A DNA stretch of 64,000 bases from Bacillus sp. SA1-12 (GTDB taxonomy: Bacteria > Bacillota > Bacilli > Bacillales > Bacillaceae): the NCBI RefSeq assembly GCF_000981385.1, contig NZ_LATZ01000005.1, positions 124,001 through 188,000 on the forward strand. Reading direction: 5' to 3'. The notes below the pieces were generated by a model, which was not told the DNA's origin, did not search any database, and saw only the letters and a program-made list of their open reading frames with translations. The first letter of the stretch is position 1, and each line of letters starts with the position of its first letter. The position numbers were made by a program, and so were the translations under genes. Positions 33,844 to 43,271 of this stretch are shown here, piece after piece.

Positions 33844-33849
33844 ATTATA
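33844..33849 (-). promoter_or_regulatory. -10 element (TATAAT) upstream of second chain-length gene
   Basis: TATAAT on the minus strand about 78 bp before the start at 33766. The -35 is poor (TAGAAA-like at 17 bp), as expected if an activator is needed. Two 0A boxes lie 68-150 bp further upstream. Confidence 0.4.
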
Positions 33850-33916
33850 ACGATTTCGTTACAGCATTTCTACAATATATTACACTTAATAATTGCCATT
33901 TTTTCTCCTACCATAT

Positions 33917-33991
33917 TTCGACAAGAATTAAAACGTTTCCATCGTTATATCTATTATATTTATCATTTATCATGATAAGAAATTTGTCGAA
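33917..33991. promoter_or_regulatory. two perfect Spo0A boxes in opposite orientation
   Basis: TTCGACAA at 33917-33924 and TTGTCGAA at 33984-33991 are exact 0A boxes in opposite orientations, 67 bp apart, upstream of the chain-length/kinase pair. Spo0A is known to link sporulation phosphorelay and matrix production in Bacillus. Confidence 0.55.
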
Positions 33992-34091
33992 AATTTATTA
34001 TTTTAGAGTCTCTGGTTTAATTGAATGTTACATTCATGTTACAAAAAATTATTATAGATTATAACAGACACAATCGTTTTAAGAGCCTATC

Positions 34092-34285
34092 ATTATCCGA
34101 AAACAGCTCCTTTTCTAAATATAAAATGTATTACTAGTCATAAGGGAAATTTCATGAATTGATAGAGAAACTTCTTCAGGATGGAGGAAGAGACTGAACA
34201 AAAAAGGAGATGTGTTTCACTAAATTTACAACCCTACTTTTTTAAATTAAAAAGGTTTATTTAATTATACCGTTCGTAATGAAAA
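34092..34285. other. intergenic DNA, no gene seen
   Basis: AT-rich sequence between the 0A-box region and the terminator at 34286. Only short unsupported ORFs are present. Confidence 0.3.
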
Positions 34286-34333
34286 GCGAAGGAGAAAAGT
34301 CTGAATTAGATCATTGCTCTTTCTCTCCTTCGC
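34286..34333 (-). terminator. terminator after GH10 gene
   Basis: GCGAAGGAGAAAAG (34286-34299) pairs with the CTTTCTCTCCTTCGC arm ending at 34333, with one bulged base. On the minus strand TTTTCATT follows. It lies about 130 bp past the GH10 stop. Confidence 0.6.
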
Positions 34334-34466
34334 ATAAATAAAATTATACTACAAGTATTACCAGATATTTTAATTTTTCCAATTTTATTATCCCTAAAGT
34401 CCAATATTCAATAAATATCATAATTGACCAACATCAACACAATATAGATTCTTATTTTAACTCTTA

Positions 34467-35597
34467 TTATGAGGATGACAAAATATCATTCAACACATCA
34501 TATGAAGGTTTAGGTTGATAGTTTCGATCAAAGATCAGTGGATAATCATCTGTTTCCGTTTGTTTTGGTATCCAGCTATGCTTATCCGTAAATCCCCACA
34601 TAACTAACGCTTTGCAATTATTAGCAGATAAACATGTGGAAAGGATGTCACCATATATTCCAGATTGCTTATCGAGCTTTTCTTGAAAGGTCAGCTCCGT
34701 TCGATCCTGTAGTTTTATATCCAGTTCTGTTATATGTACCTGCAGGTTTGATTTAGCCAATCGTTTCATGTTTTCTTGGGTACTTTTAAAATCATACTCA
34801 TTATTGATTGTTGTGTGCATTTGAAAACCAACGCCGTGGACAGGAACACCTTTGCTTTTTATATTGTTGATATGTTCATAGATAGCCGTCGATTTTTTAT
34901 TTACTTCTTCATTATCATAGTCGTTATAAAATAGCAGCGCATCAGGATCTGCTTCATGTGCCCATTTAAAAGCTAGTTTAATATATTCCGGACCTAGCTT
35001 GCGCAGCCAAAAATTATCTCGATACTCACCATCTTCTGTAAAAGCTTCGTTCACAACATCCCATGCAAATACTTTGCCGCGATAATGAGTGACCACGGTT
35101 TTGATATGAGATTTAAGGATCTCACGCACTTCTTCCTTTGAATAATTTCCTTCCGTAAGCCATTTTGGAAGAGACCGATGGACTAACGTATGCCCTCTTA
35201 CCTTTATATTGTTTTCATTTGCGAATTCGACAATTGCGTCTGCTTCCGTAAAATCATAAACGTACGGTTCAGGATGGATCGTACTGAATTTCATTTCATT
35301 TTCGATTGTAATGACATTAAATTCTTCTTTTATCTTTTCCCTGTAGTCCTCTTCCTTCATTAATGGATCATATCTTACAGCAGAACCGATTAAAAAATCA
35401 TTCTTTTCCGCTTCTGCTTTTAATGGATCTTTACCAGATATAAAGGTGAAGAAGAAAATAGCACCAATCCCTATTAATACAAAGATGATCGGAAAAAACT
35501 TATTTTTCCGTAACTTCCAATACCTTTTTCGGAAATAACTATTTCGTATGATAGTATCACCCCCTATTAATCGTTTTGCATAAATATCAGTTTCCAT
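34467..35597 (-). CDS. membrane-anchored GH10 endo-beta-1,4-xylanase-like hydrolase
   Basis: 376 aa. A basic N-terminus and one transmembrane anchor (FFPIIFVLIGIGAIFFFTF, about residues 34-53) are followed by a complete GH10 TIM barrel: IENEMKFSTIHPEPYVYDF, HTLVHRSLPKWL, acid/base Glu in WDVVNEAF, YNDYD, and nucleophile Glu in VHITELDI, ending with MWGFTDKHSWIP. GH10 enzymes cut beta-1,4-xylan. Its place inside an EPS locus suggests trimming or release of the cell's own polymer, which is inference. The ATG at 35597 has no good ribosome site, while AGGGGGTGATACT lies 40 bases inside; the true start is unclear. Confidence 0.85.
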   Translation of the reverse strand: METDIYAKRLIGGDTIIRNSYFRKRYWKLRKNKFFPIIFVLIGIGAIFFFTFISGKDPLKAEAEKNDFLIGSAVRYDPLMKEEDYREKIKEEFNVITIENEMKFSTIHPEPYVYDFTEADAIVEFANENNIKVRGHTLVHRSLPKWLTEGNYSKEEVREILKSHIKTVVTHYRGKVFAWDVVNEAFTEDGEYRDNFWLRKLGPEYIKLAFKWAHEADPDALLFYNDYDNEEVNKKSTAIYEHINNIKSKGVPVHGVGFQMHTTINNEYDFKSTQENMKRLAKSNLQVHITELDIKLQDRTELTFQEKLDKQSGIYGDILSTCLSANNCKALVMWGFTDKHSWIPKQTETDDYPLIFDRNYQPKPSYDVLNDILSSS

Positions 35598-35603
35598 TTA
35601 GAA

Positions 35604-35633
35604 AGTAAAAAGCGCTAAAGAGCGCTTTTTACT
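35604..35633. terminator. perfect bidirectional terminator between manC and GH10 genes
   Basis: AGTAAAAAGCGCT (35604-35616), loop AAAG, AGCGCTTTTTACT (35621-35633): a 13-bp perfect stem with A- and T-runs. It closes the EPS operon just before the GH10 start codon at 35597. Confidence 0.85.
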
Positions 35634-35655
35634 TTTTATATAGAGACAATTGAAC

Positions 35656-37032
35656 TTAATTAGCAGACGCATAACAAAGCTCTTCAATTTCATCCCAGTT
35701 CATCATGACTCGGACGATATCCTCTTCGATAAGCTCACTGCCGCTTTGAACCTCAATCAGCTCTAAATCCGTCACGGCCTTAAGGGCATGATACTCGCCT
35801 TTGTTAATTTGAATGACGTCATTCGGCCGAACCACGCTCATCTTGCCATTCAAAACAAGGACACCTTCTCCTTTTACAATCGTCCATACTTCACTCCGTT
35901 GATGATGGAACTGATAACTGAGATTTTTGCCAGCTTTAACGCCAATTCTCTTCGTAAGAACTTCGTTTCCTCCGTCAAACTTACTATGATCAAGAACTTT
36001 ATACCAACCCCAGCGACGCTCTTCATACATCGGACGATCGACGAGATTGGCTACCACTTCTTTTACACGGGGACTTGCGCTTTTTTCAGTTACCAGGATT
36101 CCATCAGGACTTGCCGCTACTACGACATTTGATAATCCCATGACCACAACCGGAATATCCAACTCATTAATTAAATGGGTGTTATCACATTCCGGACTAA
36201 TTTGGCCTTTTCCAATTAATCCAGCGGCCATTTCTTCTGTCAGCGTATTCCACGTTCCTAAATCCTTCCAATATCCGTCATAAGGAAGAACGACAATTTT
36301 CTCCGCCTTTTCCACAACCTCATAGTCAAAGCTGATTTTTGGCAATTCCCCATACCCTTCAAGCAACTCATCGTAGTTGGTTGGAAGGCCTTTTTCTTTT
36401 AGAAGGTTGATGATGTATTCCAGTTTAAAAGAAAACACGCCGCAATTCCAAAGCGCTCCATCCTCCATTAACTCTGCCGCATGGCTCTCTTTTGGCTTTT
36501 CGACAAAGCGATTAACAACCCGATAATCATTCGTTTGTGTATGAGCTTCAGGAACAATGTACCCATATTTTTCAGATGGGAAGGTTGGCTGTACACCCAT
36601 TAACGCAATATCAGCTTGACTTGAGTTTAGTGCTTCTTCCATGTCCAGCATTCTTTCAAAAAACGATGCCTCAACAAAAGGGTCTACAGGTAAAACAGAA
36701 ACGACTTCATCTAAGGAAGCATTTTTCACACTATACAGGTAGGAAGCAGCAAGAACAATGGCAGGAAACGTATCCCTTCTCACAGGCTCAATCACTAAGT
36801 CTGCCTGACTATTTAATTGGCTTTGAATCATATCGACTTGGGATTTGCTCGTGGCAATAATGGTTGAATCCGCAAGACCTACTGTATTCAGCTGCCCCCA
36901 AACTCGTTGAACCATTGATTCTAATTGCTGCTGTTCATTTTTTAACACCTTTAAAAATTGTTTGGACCTGGCATTATTTGAAAGCGGCCATAATCGGCTT
37001 CCGCTCCCGCCGGATAATAGAATCAATTTCAT
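35656..37032 (-). CDS. manC: mannose-1-phosphate guanylyltransferase (ManC type, with C-terminal cupin)
   Basis: 458 aa, makes GDP-mannose from GTP and mannose-1-phosphate; the C-terminal cupin can carry mannose-6-phosphate isomerase activity. The nucleotidyltransferase signature is LLSGGSGSRLWPLSN followed by ARSKQFL, then VLPVDPFVE and FVEKPKESHA (metal/sugar site), with the cupin motif YQFHHQRSEVWTIVKGEGVL. The ATG overlaps the preceding Alg13-like gene by ATGA. A paralogue of similar length is at 54368-55753 and a dead fragment at 51098. It implies mannose or a mannose-derived sugar in the polymer. Confidence 0.92.
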   Translation of the reverse strand: MKLILLSGGSGSRLWPLSNNARSKQFLKVLKNEQQQLESMVQRVWGQLNTVGLADSTIIATSKSQVDMIQSQLNSQADLVIEPVRRDTFPAIVLAASYLYSVKNASLDEVVSVLPVDPFVEASFFERMLDMEEALNSSQADIALMGVQPTFPSEKYGYIVPEAHTQTNDYRVVNRFVEKPKESHAAELMEDGALWNCGVFSFKLEYIINLLKEKGLPTNYDELLEGYGELPKISFDYEVVEKAEKIVVLPYDGYWKDLGTWNTLTEEMAAGLIGKGQISPECDNTHLINELDIPVVVMGLSNVVVAASPDGILVTEKSASPRVKEVVANLVDRPMYEERRWGWYKVLDHSKFDGGNEVLTKRIGVKAGKNLSYQFHHQRSEVWTIVKGEGVLVLNGKMSVVRPNDVIQINKGEYHALKAVTDLELIEVQSGSELIEEDIVRVMMNWDEIEELCYASAN

Positions 37033-37514
37033 GCATATTCACCAGCCTGTTTAATATAGTGGGCAATATCATTTAATAGATCACGCTTATTGCTGACATA
37101 TTGATTAAACGTTTGAGTTTTCAAGCCTTCAATTTTATCGATGATATGTTCATCCTCTTTTAAAACGGTCAGGTAGCCTTTTTCCTCAAAGGTTAAGCAA
37201 ATATCAAGCTGATGGTCATCAACATGCTCTTTAAATTTTGCTAAACGAGGAACAGCGATAACCTTCTTTTTCGCTTCAAGCGATTTAATAATACTGGAGG
37301 TGCCGCCGTGTGTAATCACAATATCAGCCTCATTGATGTAATTAACAAAAAGATCGCTGTCCATAAAGCTTTGGGAAAGAACCCCGCTTAGCTCACATTT
37401 TGTATAGCCATTTTGAATCACAATGTCGCCCTTATACGTTTTTCTAAGTTCTTTCACCTGATCAACAATCCGATTTAATGGAAATCTCTGCGTTCCTAAT
37501 GTAATAAATATCAA
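37029..37514 (-). CDS. Alg13-like (PssE/EpsF-type) catalytic half of a split glycosyltransferase
   Basis: 161 aa corresponding to the C-terminal, nucleotide-sugar-binding half of a GT28/GT-B enzyme: IFITLGTQRFPLNRIV at the start and ADIVITHGGTSSIIKSLEAK, the donor-binding HGG motif. It requires the adjacent membrane-associated Alg14-like subunit, with which it overlaps by 4 nt (ATGA). Pairs of this kind add GlcNAc, glucose or glucuronic acid to the lipid-linked intermediate. Confidence 0.87.
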   Translation of the reverse strand: MIFITLGTQRFPLNRIVDQVKELRKTYKGDIVIQNGYTKCELSGVLSQSFMDSDLFVNYINEADIVITHGGTSSIIKSLEAKKKVIAVPRLAKFKEHVDDHQLDICLTFEEKGYLTVLKEDEHIIDKIEGLKTQTFNQYVSNKRDLLNDIAHYIKQAGEYA

Positions 37515-37978
37515 TATAATCTTCCTTTATAAACGGTATTTGGTATTTTATGTGATAGTTCATTCCACTGAACATAAAATCGATTGGCGAATTTGCTGCT
37601 GATTTTACCCGTTATGGTCAGATTATTGATTTTGGCAAGACTCTCAATATAAATGACCTTTGTCCCGAATAATTTAGCCAGGACAATCACCGGCAATGTG
37701 GCGCCTGCCCCCGTACTTAGCAAAAAGTCAGGCTTTACTTTTCTTAAAACGTTAAAGGCTGTAAAGATGTTTTTGATAAATTTAAAGATAAAAAATTTAT
37801 CCTTACGATCTTGTTGAACAAAATAAAACACATCTTTAACATTTAGGAATTTATTTTCAAAAGGGCTTTTCTCAATTAATACGTAGCGATCTGTCTCTTT
37901 TCCAACATTTAATTCGTTGACTAATACCTTTAATTGCTCTAAATGTCCACCCGTAGAAGAGGTAAATAGAATTTTCAT
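37511..37978 (-). CDS. Alg14-like (PssD/EpsE-type) membrane half of a split glycosyltransferase
   Basis: 155 aa. Begins KILFTSSTGGHLEQL, the acceptor-side Rossmann motif, with the conserved FLLSTGAGATLPVIVLAKLF and YIESLAKINNLTITGKI. It recruits the Alg13-like partner to the membrane. Overlaps the downstream partner and the upstream transferase gene by 4 nt each, a tightly coupled operon. Confidence 0.87.
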   Translation of the reverse strand: MKILFTSSTGGHLEQLKVLVNELNVGKETDRYVLIEKSPFENKFLNVKDVFYFVQQDRKDKFFIFKFIKNIFTAFNVLRKVKPDFLLSTGAGATLPVIVLAKLFGTKVIYIESLAKINNLTITGKISSKFANRFYVQWNELSHKIPNTVYKGRLY

Positions 37979-38958
37979 AGATTATATTCTCCTCTCAACT
38001 GCAGTAACTTCACGTTCCACATGTTTATTTTTTCTTCTCGAACTTCACTTAATTCCTTCGTTAGCTTTTTATAATCGTCCAAGTAGTGCTTAATGCTGAT
38101 ATTCATATGCTCGGGCTGATTATCCGTAAAGATAAATCCACTTGGATATAGCTTCCTCAAGGTTTTCGTATCAGAGAGAATAACTGGTCTTCCAAAGGAC
38201 AAACTTTCCGTCGAAACACTTAATTGAATATTTTCATTCTTTGTTAAGCCCATCACAACATCTGCATGCAAGAACAAATACTTGTATTCCTCAGCGCTTA
38301 TGAAACCTGAGAATGTAATATTCTTTGGAATCTCCCTGTCACCTAACAGCTTGAACGCTTTATTTTTGTTCCCCGTTAAAATTAAATGAAGATCCGGATT
38401 CATTTTCGCTAATTCCACCAGCTCAAAAATCGGTTCATCCGGGTTATATGAACAAGGGATAAGGACGTTTGTTTTGCCTTCCTTCAAGAAATCTGAATGG
38501 TTTAAACCTAAAATAGTCGTTCGATGCTTTTCTGCCGGCGGATCTGGCAGCACTTCGATTAACTTCGTCGTTACCTTTCCTGTACTTGTGATTTCGTTAA
38601 AATAGTCCTCGTTATGCACAATGATCAGATCTGAATATTTATTCATAATCTTCCATATAAAAGGGAGCTTTCCCCAGTTGCCCCTTGTTGCTCCATTATG
38701 CATATCTAGGATGATTTTTGCTCTTTTATTAAACATCTTAATAAAAGGGATCAGATAGATGATTAAATTAGGAGGAAGCTGGATAATAAACGTATCAGAT
38801 TTTGATTTCAAGATAATATTCAGGGATTTGATAAGACTAGACATATACCGAACAAGTATTGATTGATCCGAGTGAATATAATGGATATTACAATCATCTA
38901 GGTAGCTTGCTAATCGCTCCGCTCTAGATTGATATTTCCCCCATATGATAAATTCCAT
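37975..38958 (-). CDS. GT-B glycosyltransferase of the EPS locus
   Basis: 327 aa. N-terminal acceptor domain (MEFIIWGKYQSRAERLASYL), a linker, and a C-terminal donor domain with NVLIPCSYNPDEPIFELVEL, LILTGNKNKAF, ITFSGFISAEEYKYLF and STESLSFGRPVILSDT, where Glu in the last motif is the usual nucleotide-sugar ligand of GT4-like enzymes. It adds one sugar of the repeat unit on the cytosolic face; donor and linkage cannot be read. ATG start; 1 nt separates it from the Wzx gene. Confidence 0.8.
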   Translation of the reverse strand: MEFIIWGKYQSRAERLASYLDDCNIHYIHSDQSILVRYMSSLIKSLNIILKSKSDTFIIQLPPNLIIYLIPFIKMFNKRAKIILDMHNGATRGNWGKLPFIWKIMNKYSDLIIVHNEDYFNEITSTGKVTTKLIEVLPDPPAEKHRTTILGLNHSDFLKEGKTNVLIPCSYNPDEPIFELVELAKMNPDLHLILTGNKNKAFKLLGDREIPKNITFSGFISAEEYKYLFLHADVVMGLTKNENIQLSVSTESLSFGRPVILSDTKTLRKLYPSGFIFTDNQPEHMNISIKHYLDDYKKLTKELSEVREEKINMWNVKLLQLRGEYNL

Positions 38959-38959
38959 A

Positions 38960-40171
38960 TTAAATACTCCTTAATTTTTTTATTGTTCTAGACACCAAGA
39001 GTGTGAATCTTATTAAAATAAATAGTTCAACAATATAGAAAGAAACAATGGCGCCTAGTACACCCCATAAATAGATAAATAGGAAGCCCATTATGATTGA
39101 TAGGATGGCTGCATATCTCTGAATGATTGATTTCTGCTCAACTGTATCCTCATTTATTAATAAGGCTCCAAACCCATTGATTAAAATCCGGACTGGTACG
39201 AAAAAGATCATGATGGAAAAATAAATACTTGCGTCTAGCAAATCATCCCCATACGCCAGCTGAATAATCTCCTGGCCAAAAAAACTAATGATCGAAATGG
39301 GAATGACTGATAACAAAGCTAACAAGATCGTCGTTTTCCTGAAAGCTGCAAAATAATCATACCGATAGTTTCGGTGAATCTTTGGAAGCATATAGGTTTG
39401 AAAATAAAGAAGCAGAAAAACACTTGCTACATTCATAAAATTAAACACCGCAGAGTAATAGGCTGCTTCTGTATCCATTTGTAATAGACCAAAAAGGATA
39501 ATATTCACCTGGAAATAAATCTGGTAGTAGATGCTTGCCCCTGCGTATGGCACCGTAAAGGTAAAAGCCGATTTCACATCGGTTATAACCGAATCATGGA
39601 AGTTGTTGCGTTTTTTCTTTAAATCTCTAAAGGAAACGATCGAAATATAAATAGAAAATAGCGATAGAACACCAGCAAGCGTTAAAAAATCCAAGCCTTT
39701 AAAAGGAAGGTAGATTAAGAGAGCAGCTGCCACCAATCTGGCAAATTGCTGGTAAAATCGTAATAAGCTCAACGGGACCATCTGATCGTTGATCTGAAAA
39801 ACAGCCTCTGTAACAGGGGTGAAGATCCTAGTAACTAAAAGAACAATCGAAAAGGCCAATAGAATAAAAGTTACATCATCGACAACAGTGAAAAAGAAAA
39901 GACTGAATATAGCAACAGAACACAAGCTTGTCATCATCAGCAAGGTAAAAATAGGTTTGATCGATTGTGTAAGATTAAATTTGTTATAGATTCTTAGAAG
40001 ATTGGGACCAATCCCAAATGAACCGATCGTACCGAAAATAATAATCGCGGTTAAAATGACATTTAAGGTCCCGAACTCCTGGACCGTTACATTCTTTGCC
40101 AGAATGACCTGATAGAAAAACCCTGATAGGACTGACAAGAGCTGAAATAAATAGAGAAAAATCAGTTTCAT
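38960..40171 (-). CDS. Wzx-type oligosaccharide flippase (MOP superfamily)
   Basis: 403 aa with about 12 hydrophobic helices. The opening LFQLLSVLSGFFYQVILAKN followed by VTVQEFGTLNVILTAIIIFG is characteristic of polysaccharide-synthesis flippases. It moves the undecaprenyl-linked repeat unit to the outer face for polymerisation. Its start overlaps the pyruvyl-transferase stop as ATGA. A second flippase gene lies at 57300-58742, so each locus is self-sufficient for export. Confidence 0.9.
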   Translation of the reverse strand: MKLIFLYLFQLLSVLSGFFYQVILAKNVTVQEFGTLNVILTAIIIFGTIGSFGIGPNLLRIYNKFNLTQSIKPIFTLLMMTSLCSVAIFSLFFFTVVDDVTFILLAFSIVLLVTRIFTPVTEAVFQINDQMVPLSLLRFYQQFARLVAAALLIYLPFKGLDFLTLAGVLSLFSIYISIVSFRDLKKKRNNFHDSVITDVKSAFTFTVPYAGASIYYQIYFQVNIILFGLLQMDTEAAYYSAVFNFMNVASVFLLLYFQTYMLPKIHRNYRYDYFAAFRKTTILLALLSVIPISIISFFGQEIIQLAYGDDLLDASIYFSIMIFFVPVRILINGFGALLINEDTVEQKSIIQRYAAILSIIMGFLFIYLWGVLGAIVSFYIVELFILIRFTLLVSRTIKKLRSI

Positions 40172-41118
40172 GTAAATAACACTACTTTTACATGCTGACT
40201 GCGAACTTCATCAACATAATATTGAATCTTCGGTGAGTAATTTAAGGCTTCGCATGGAAGATTTGCTTCTTCCGCAATAACGGCAACATGCAATCTTGAC
40301 GTAAAGACAAAGCATGATTCACAAATGACCTTCATCTTTTCATTCATGTCCGTACTCTTGTTGTAAACGACATCCAAATCCGTTTTTTCCTTCAACAAAT
40401 CATATAGGGTTTGATTGATGTCAGCGTCAAAATAGGAATCGACATCAAACATCACGATTTTCTTTAATCCTTTTTCCTTCGCCAGCTTCAAAATGTAATC
40501 AACCACATAATTTGGGTCATTCCATTCTTTGCAGTCGTACCTCTTTAAATCTCTCCATCCTAATGCTAGATATGGTTCCTCACGATTCACTGTGAATTTT
40601 TCCTGTTTAATAATGTTCCCGATTGACTTAATCGCTAAGTCATCTTCCTTTACAATTCGCTTTTTATTATTAGTGAATTTTTTAGCTCTGCTAAACGATT
40701 GTTCATCTCTTACGGAAATTTCATCAGCAATCGATAATAAAACCTTCGTTTTGAAAATCCTTGATTTTCGCTTTAAATTTCCAATCCCAATTGCTTTATA
40801 CTTCACCTTTTTTCCTAAAAGCTTCGCCATGACCATATATTTAAAGAAGCCATCGCCATCCTCATCAGTAAAGCAAGTGCCACCGCCAAATATGACTTCT
40901 TTTGATTGCATAATAAAGCGAAGAGCGAAGGTGATTTTAGCGAATTTCCCGTCAGGCCATGTTAAAAACGTGATGTTTTTGTCTTGCCCTGGCAGAGGGT
41001 TATCTTTAAATTGAATGACCTGTGTTTTTTCATTCGTATCGTTTTCCAATAACGTCTTCAGCATTAAATCATCACCCAGATTTAACATGCCGTAATAGCC
41101 TAAGTAGGTTTTACTCAT
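40168..41118 (-). CDS. polysaccharide pyruvyl transferase
   Basis: About 316 aa. Transfers pyruvate from PEP to form a ketal on a repeat-unit sugar, adding negative charge. Visible family motifs: YLGYYGMLNLGDDLMLKTLL at the N-terminus, VIFGGGTCFTDEDG, EISVRDEQSFSRAKKF and FTSRLHVAVIAEEANLPCEA near the C-terminus. The ATG at 41118 follows GAGGGTGAGCAAA and overlaps the Wzy stop. Similar genes occur as YveS/EpsI/EpsO in B. subtilis eps. Confidence 0.88.
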   Translation of the reverse strand: MSKTYLGYYGMLNLGDDLMLKTLLENDTNEKTQVIQFKDNPLPGQDKNITFLTWPDGKFAKITFALRFIMQSKEVIFGGGTCFTDEDGDGFFKYMVMAKLLGKKVKYKAIGIGNLKRKSRIFKTKVLLSIADEISVRDEQSFSRAKKFTNNKKRIVKEDDLAIKSIGNIIKQEKFTVNREEPYLALGWRDLKRYDCKEWNDPNYVVDYILKLAKEKGLKKIVMFDVDSYFDADINQTLYDLLKEKTDLDVVYNKSTDMNEKMKVICESCFVFTSRLHVAVIAEEANLPCEALNYSPKIQYYVDEVRSQHVKVVLFT

Positions 41119-42583
41119 TTTGCTCACCCTCATCGTATCTAAGCTGATACGCTAAAATTAAAATGATTGTCATGAAATACATGTTTTGATTATGGTACAT
41201 CGCCCAGCCGAACATACAATAAATAAACGATATCCCGATCGTCACGAGCAGGGTAAATGCCAGCAGCCGCTGCTTACCAAGGCGGATGCTATTGATTAAA
41301 ATCGCCAAAATAGAAAGAACCAATATCGCGATGCTTAAGAAATGCAGAATGCCGCCCTCTACCAGCATAAGGATAAAGAAGTTATGCACCGGATGCTCAT
41401 AGGCAAAGCCCGTACCGCGTGAGGAGATCACATCTGTATATGCATTAAGACCGGTACCAAAGATCATATTCTTGGCAGATTCACCAAAAATAGAGAGTGC
41501 TAACACATTCAAGTCGCTTCGGTAAAAGATTTGGTAAATAAAATCGCTATTCAGAAACCGTTCCACAATTCCCAGCTTAGACAGGGTATAGACAAACACA
41601 CCCGTAACAGGGATGATGGAAAATAACACAATCAACACACTCGATTTTTTAAACCTTTTCTGTCCGATGACATGAAAAAGAAACAAGACTCCGATCGCAA
41701 ACAACGTAATAAAAAGAGAGGTTCTCGATGACGTCAGGATAATCAGCACCATTGTGAAAAGAAAGATGATGAACCTCATTTTTTTAAAGCTATATTTCCT
41801 GTCCGAAAGGAAGAAATACACCTGCAACGGAATCGTGAGAGAGAGAAACAGCCCCATAATCCCTGGATGGGAAAGAGTTCCGCTCACTCCTTTTTCAGAT
41901 TCATCGATGAGTGATGTTGCCCGAAACGGCTCATAGCTCTCTCCTAAAATTCGAAATCCTGCATAGCTATCTGTCACATACTGGATGAGACTGATGAGCG
42001 TTTCAACAGGAACAAGAATCATCAACCCATAAATCATATAGGTCAAATTTAACTGCAGCCGGTTCTTTAGAAGAATGACAGCCAAAAAGAATAAACAAAT
42101 ATACCTCAACAACACATATAAGGAAGCGAAGGTATTTTCGGATAAGAAGGTAGAGAGCAGCGCTGTCCCAAAGAAAAAGATCCATAAAACCGTCATCTTT
42201 AATGAATCTTTATCTTTTTCTAAAGTTAGCTCCTCTGTTTTAACAAAATAATTCCACACAACAATCATAAAAATGATCAACTGAAAGTGATTAATCACAA
42301 CAGCTGCTCGTAAGCCTCCCACATGCGTGCCGCCAAATCCGAGCCCCTCTGCAATGATTGGGTACTCGATATTAAAAGCGAGTGTGGCAAACAAGATACC
42401 GTAAAGAAAGGTTTTCTTTTTTGAAATTATAAAGACAAGCAGCATCACCAAGCCTACAATGCTTAGCATTAAAAAATATTTCTCTAGCTGCAGTTTATTA
42501 AGCACGACCAAAAGCAAATAAATAACAGGTATGATTAATACATATAAGAAATTGTATAGCTTGCGATTCGCATAAACATTCAT
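41111..42583 (-). CDS. Wzy-type polymerase/O-antigen ligase family protein
   Basis: About 490 aa with 10 or more transmembrane helices and a large extracytoplasmic loop containing YEPFRATSLIDESEKGVSGT and LSHPGIMGLFLSLTIP, ending with FAYEHPVHNFFILMLVEGG, the Wzy_C signature. It polymerises repeat units outside the membrane under control of the chain-length protein. The ATG at 42583 overlaps the upstream sugar-transferase stop (TGATG). Confidence 0.87.
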   Translation of the reverse strand: MNVYANRKLYNFLYVLIIPVIYLLLVVLNKLQLEKYFLMLSIVGLVMLLVFIISKKKTFLYGILFATLAFNIEYPIIAEGLGFGGTHVGGLRAAVVINHFQLIIFMIVVWNYFVKTEELTLEKDKDSLKMTVLWIFFFGTALLSTFLSENTFASLYVLLRYICLFFLAVILLKNRLQLNLTYMIYGLMILVPVETLISLIQYVTDSYAGFRILGESYEPFRATSLIDESEKGVSGTLSHPGIMGLFLSLTIPLQVYFFLSDRKYSFKKMRFIIFLFTMVLIILTSSRTSLFITLFAIGVLFLFHVIGQKRFKKSSVLIVLFSIIPVTGVFVYTLSKLGIVERFLNSDFIYQIFYRSDLNVLALSIFGESAKNMIFGTGLNAYTDVISSRGTGFAYEHPVHNFFILMLVEGGILHFLSIAILVLSILAILINSIRLGKQRLLAFTLLVTIGISFIYCMFGWAMYHNQNMYFMTIILILAYQLRYDEGEQNE

Positions 42584-43254
42584 CAATAAGCATTTCCTTT
42601 TATTAATGTAATAACTGTCATAAAGACGATCTTGATATCAAAGAGGATCGATCTCTTTTTAATGTAAGTAAGATCTAATTCCACCATTTCCTCAAAACCG
42701 ACACTGTTTCTAACCGTAGCCTGCCATAGGCCTGTACACCCCGGCTTTACCAGCAGCCGTTGCTTGTGATAATCGTTATACTCGGCTACCTCTCTTGGCA
42801 GAGGGGGGCGAGGCCCCACCAAGCTCATGCTGCCATTTAAGACATTAAAAAATTGAGGAAGCTCATCAATAGAGGTTTTCCTAATGATTTTTCCGACCTT
42901 TGTAATCCTAGGGTCATCTTTCATCTTAAACATGGCGCCATCTACCTCATTTTGTGCCAAAAGCTTCTCTAACCGTGCTTCTGCATCATGCACCATTGAG
43001 CGGAACTTATACATTTTAAATTCCTTCCCGTTATGGCCTACTCTAGCTTGGGAAAACAGGATTTTCCCTTTTGGATCTTCCAGCTTGATTAAGAGTCCAA
43101 CGATCAAAAAAAGCGGCAGGCAGATGATAATCCCTATAAGAGAACCGACGATATCAATCAATCTCTTCCATCTTTCATAGGATTGAGTGCTGGCTAATTT
43201 ACTTTTAATAGATGGATCGATATATGAAATAGCTGTTGCTGAAGACTCCCTCAT
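42583..43254 (-). CDS. undecaprenyl-phosphate sugar-1-phosphate transferase (initiating transferase)
   Basis: 223 aa. One N-terminal transmembrane helix (IDIVGSLIGIIICLPLFLIV) and the catalytic bacterial sugar transferase domain: FSQARVGHNGKEFKMYKFRS, MVHDAEA, KVGKIIRKTSIDELPQFFNV, SLVGPRPPLPREV and RLLVKPGCTGLWQ. It starts repeat-unit assembly by moving a hexose-1-phosphate onto undecaprenyl phosphate. GAGGTGGAG precedes the ATG. Confidence 0.93.
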   Translation of the reverse strand: MRESSATAISYIDPSIKSKLASTQSYERWKRLIDIVGSLIGIIICLPLFLIVGLLIKLEDPKGKILFSQARVGHNGKEFKMYKFRSMVHDAEARLEKLLAQNEVDGAMFKMKDDPRITKVGKIIRKTSIDELPQFFNVLNGSMSLVGPRPPLPREVAEYNDYHKQRLLVKPGCTGLWQATVRNSVGFEEMVELDLTYIKKRSILFDIKIVFMTVITLIKGNAY

Positions 43255-43271
43255 TTTTTCTCCACCTCTAC

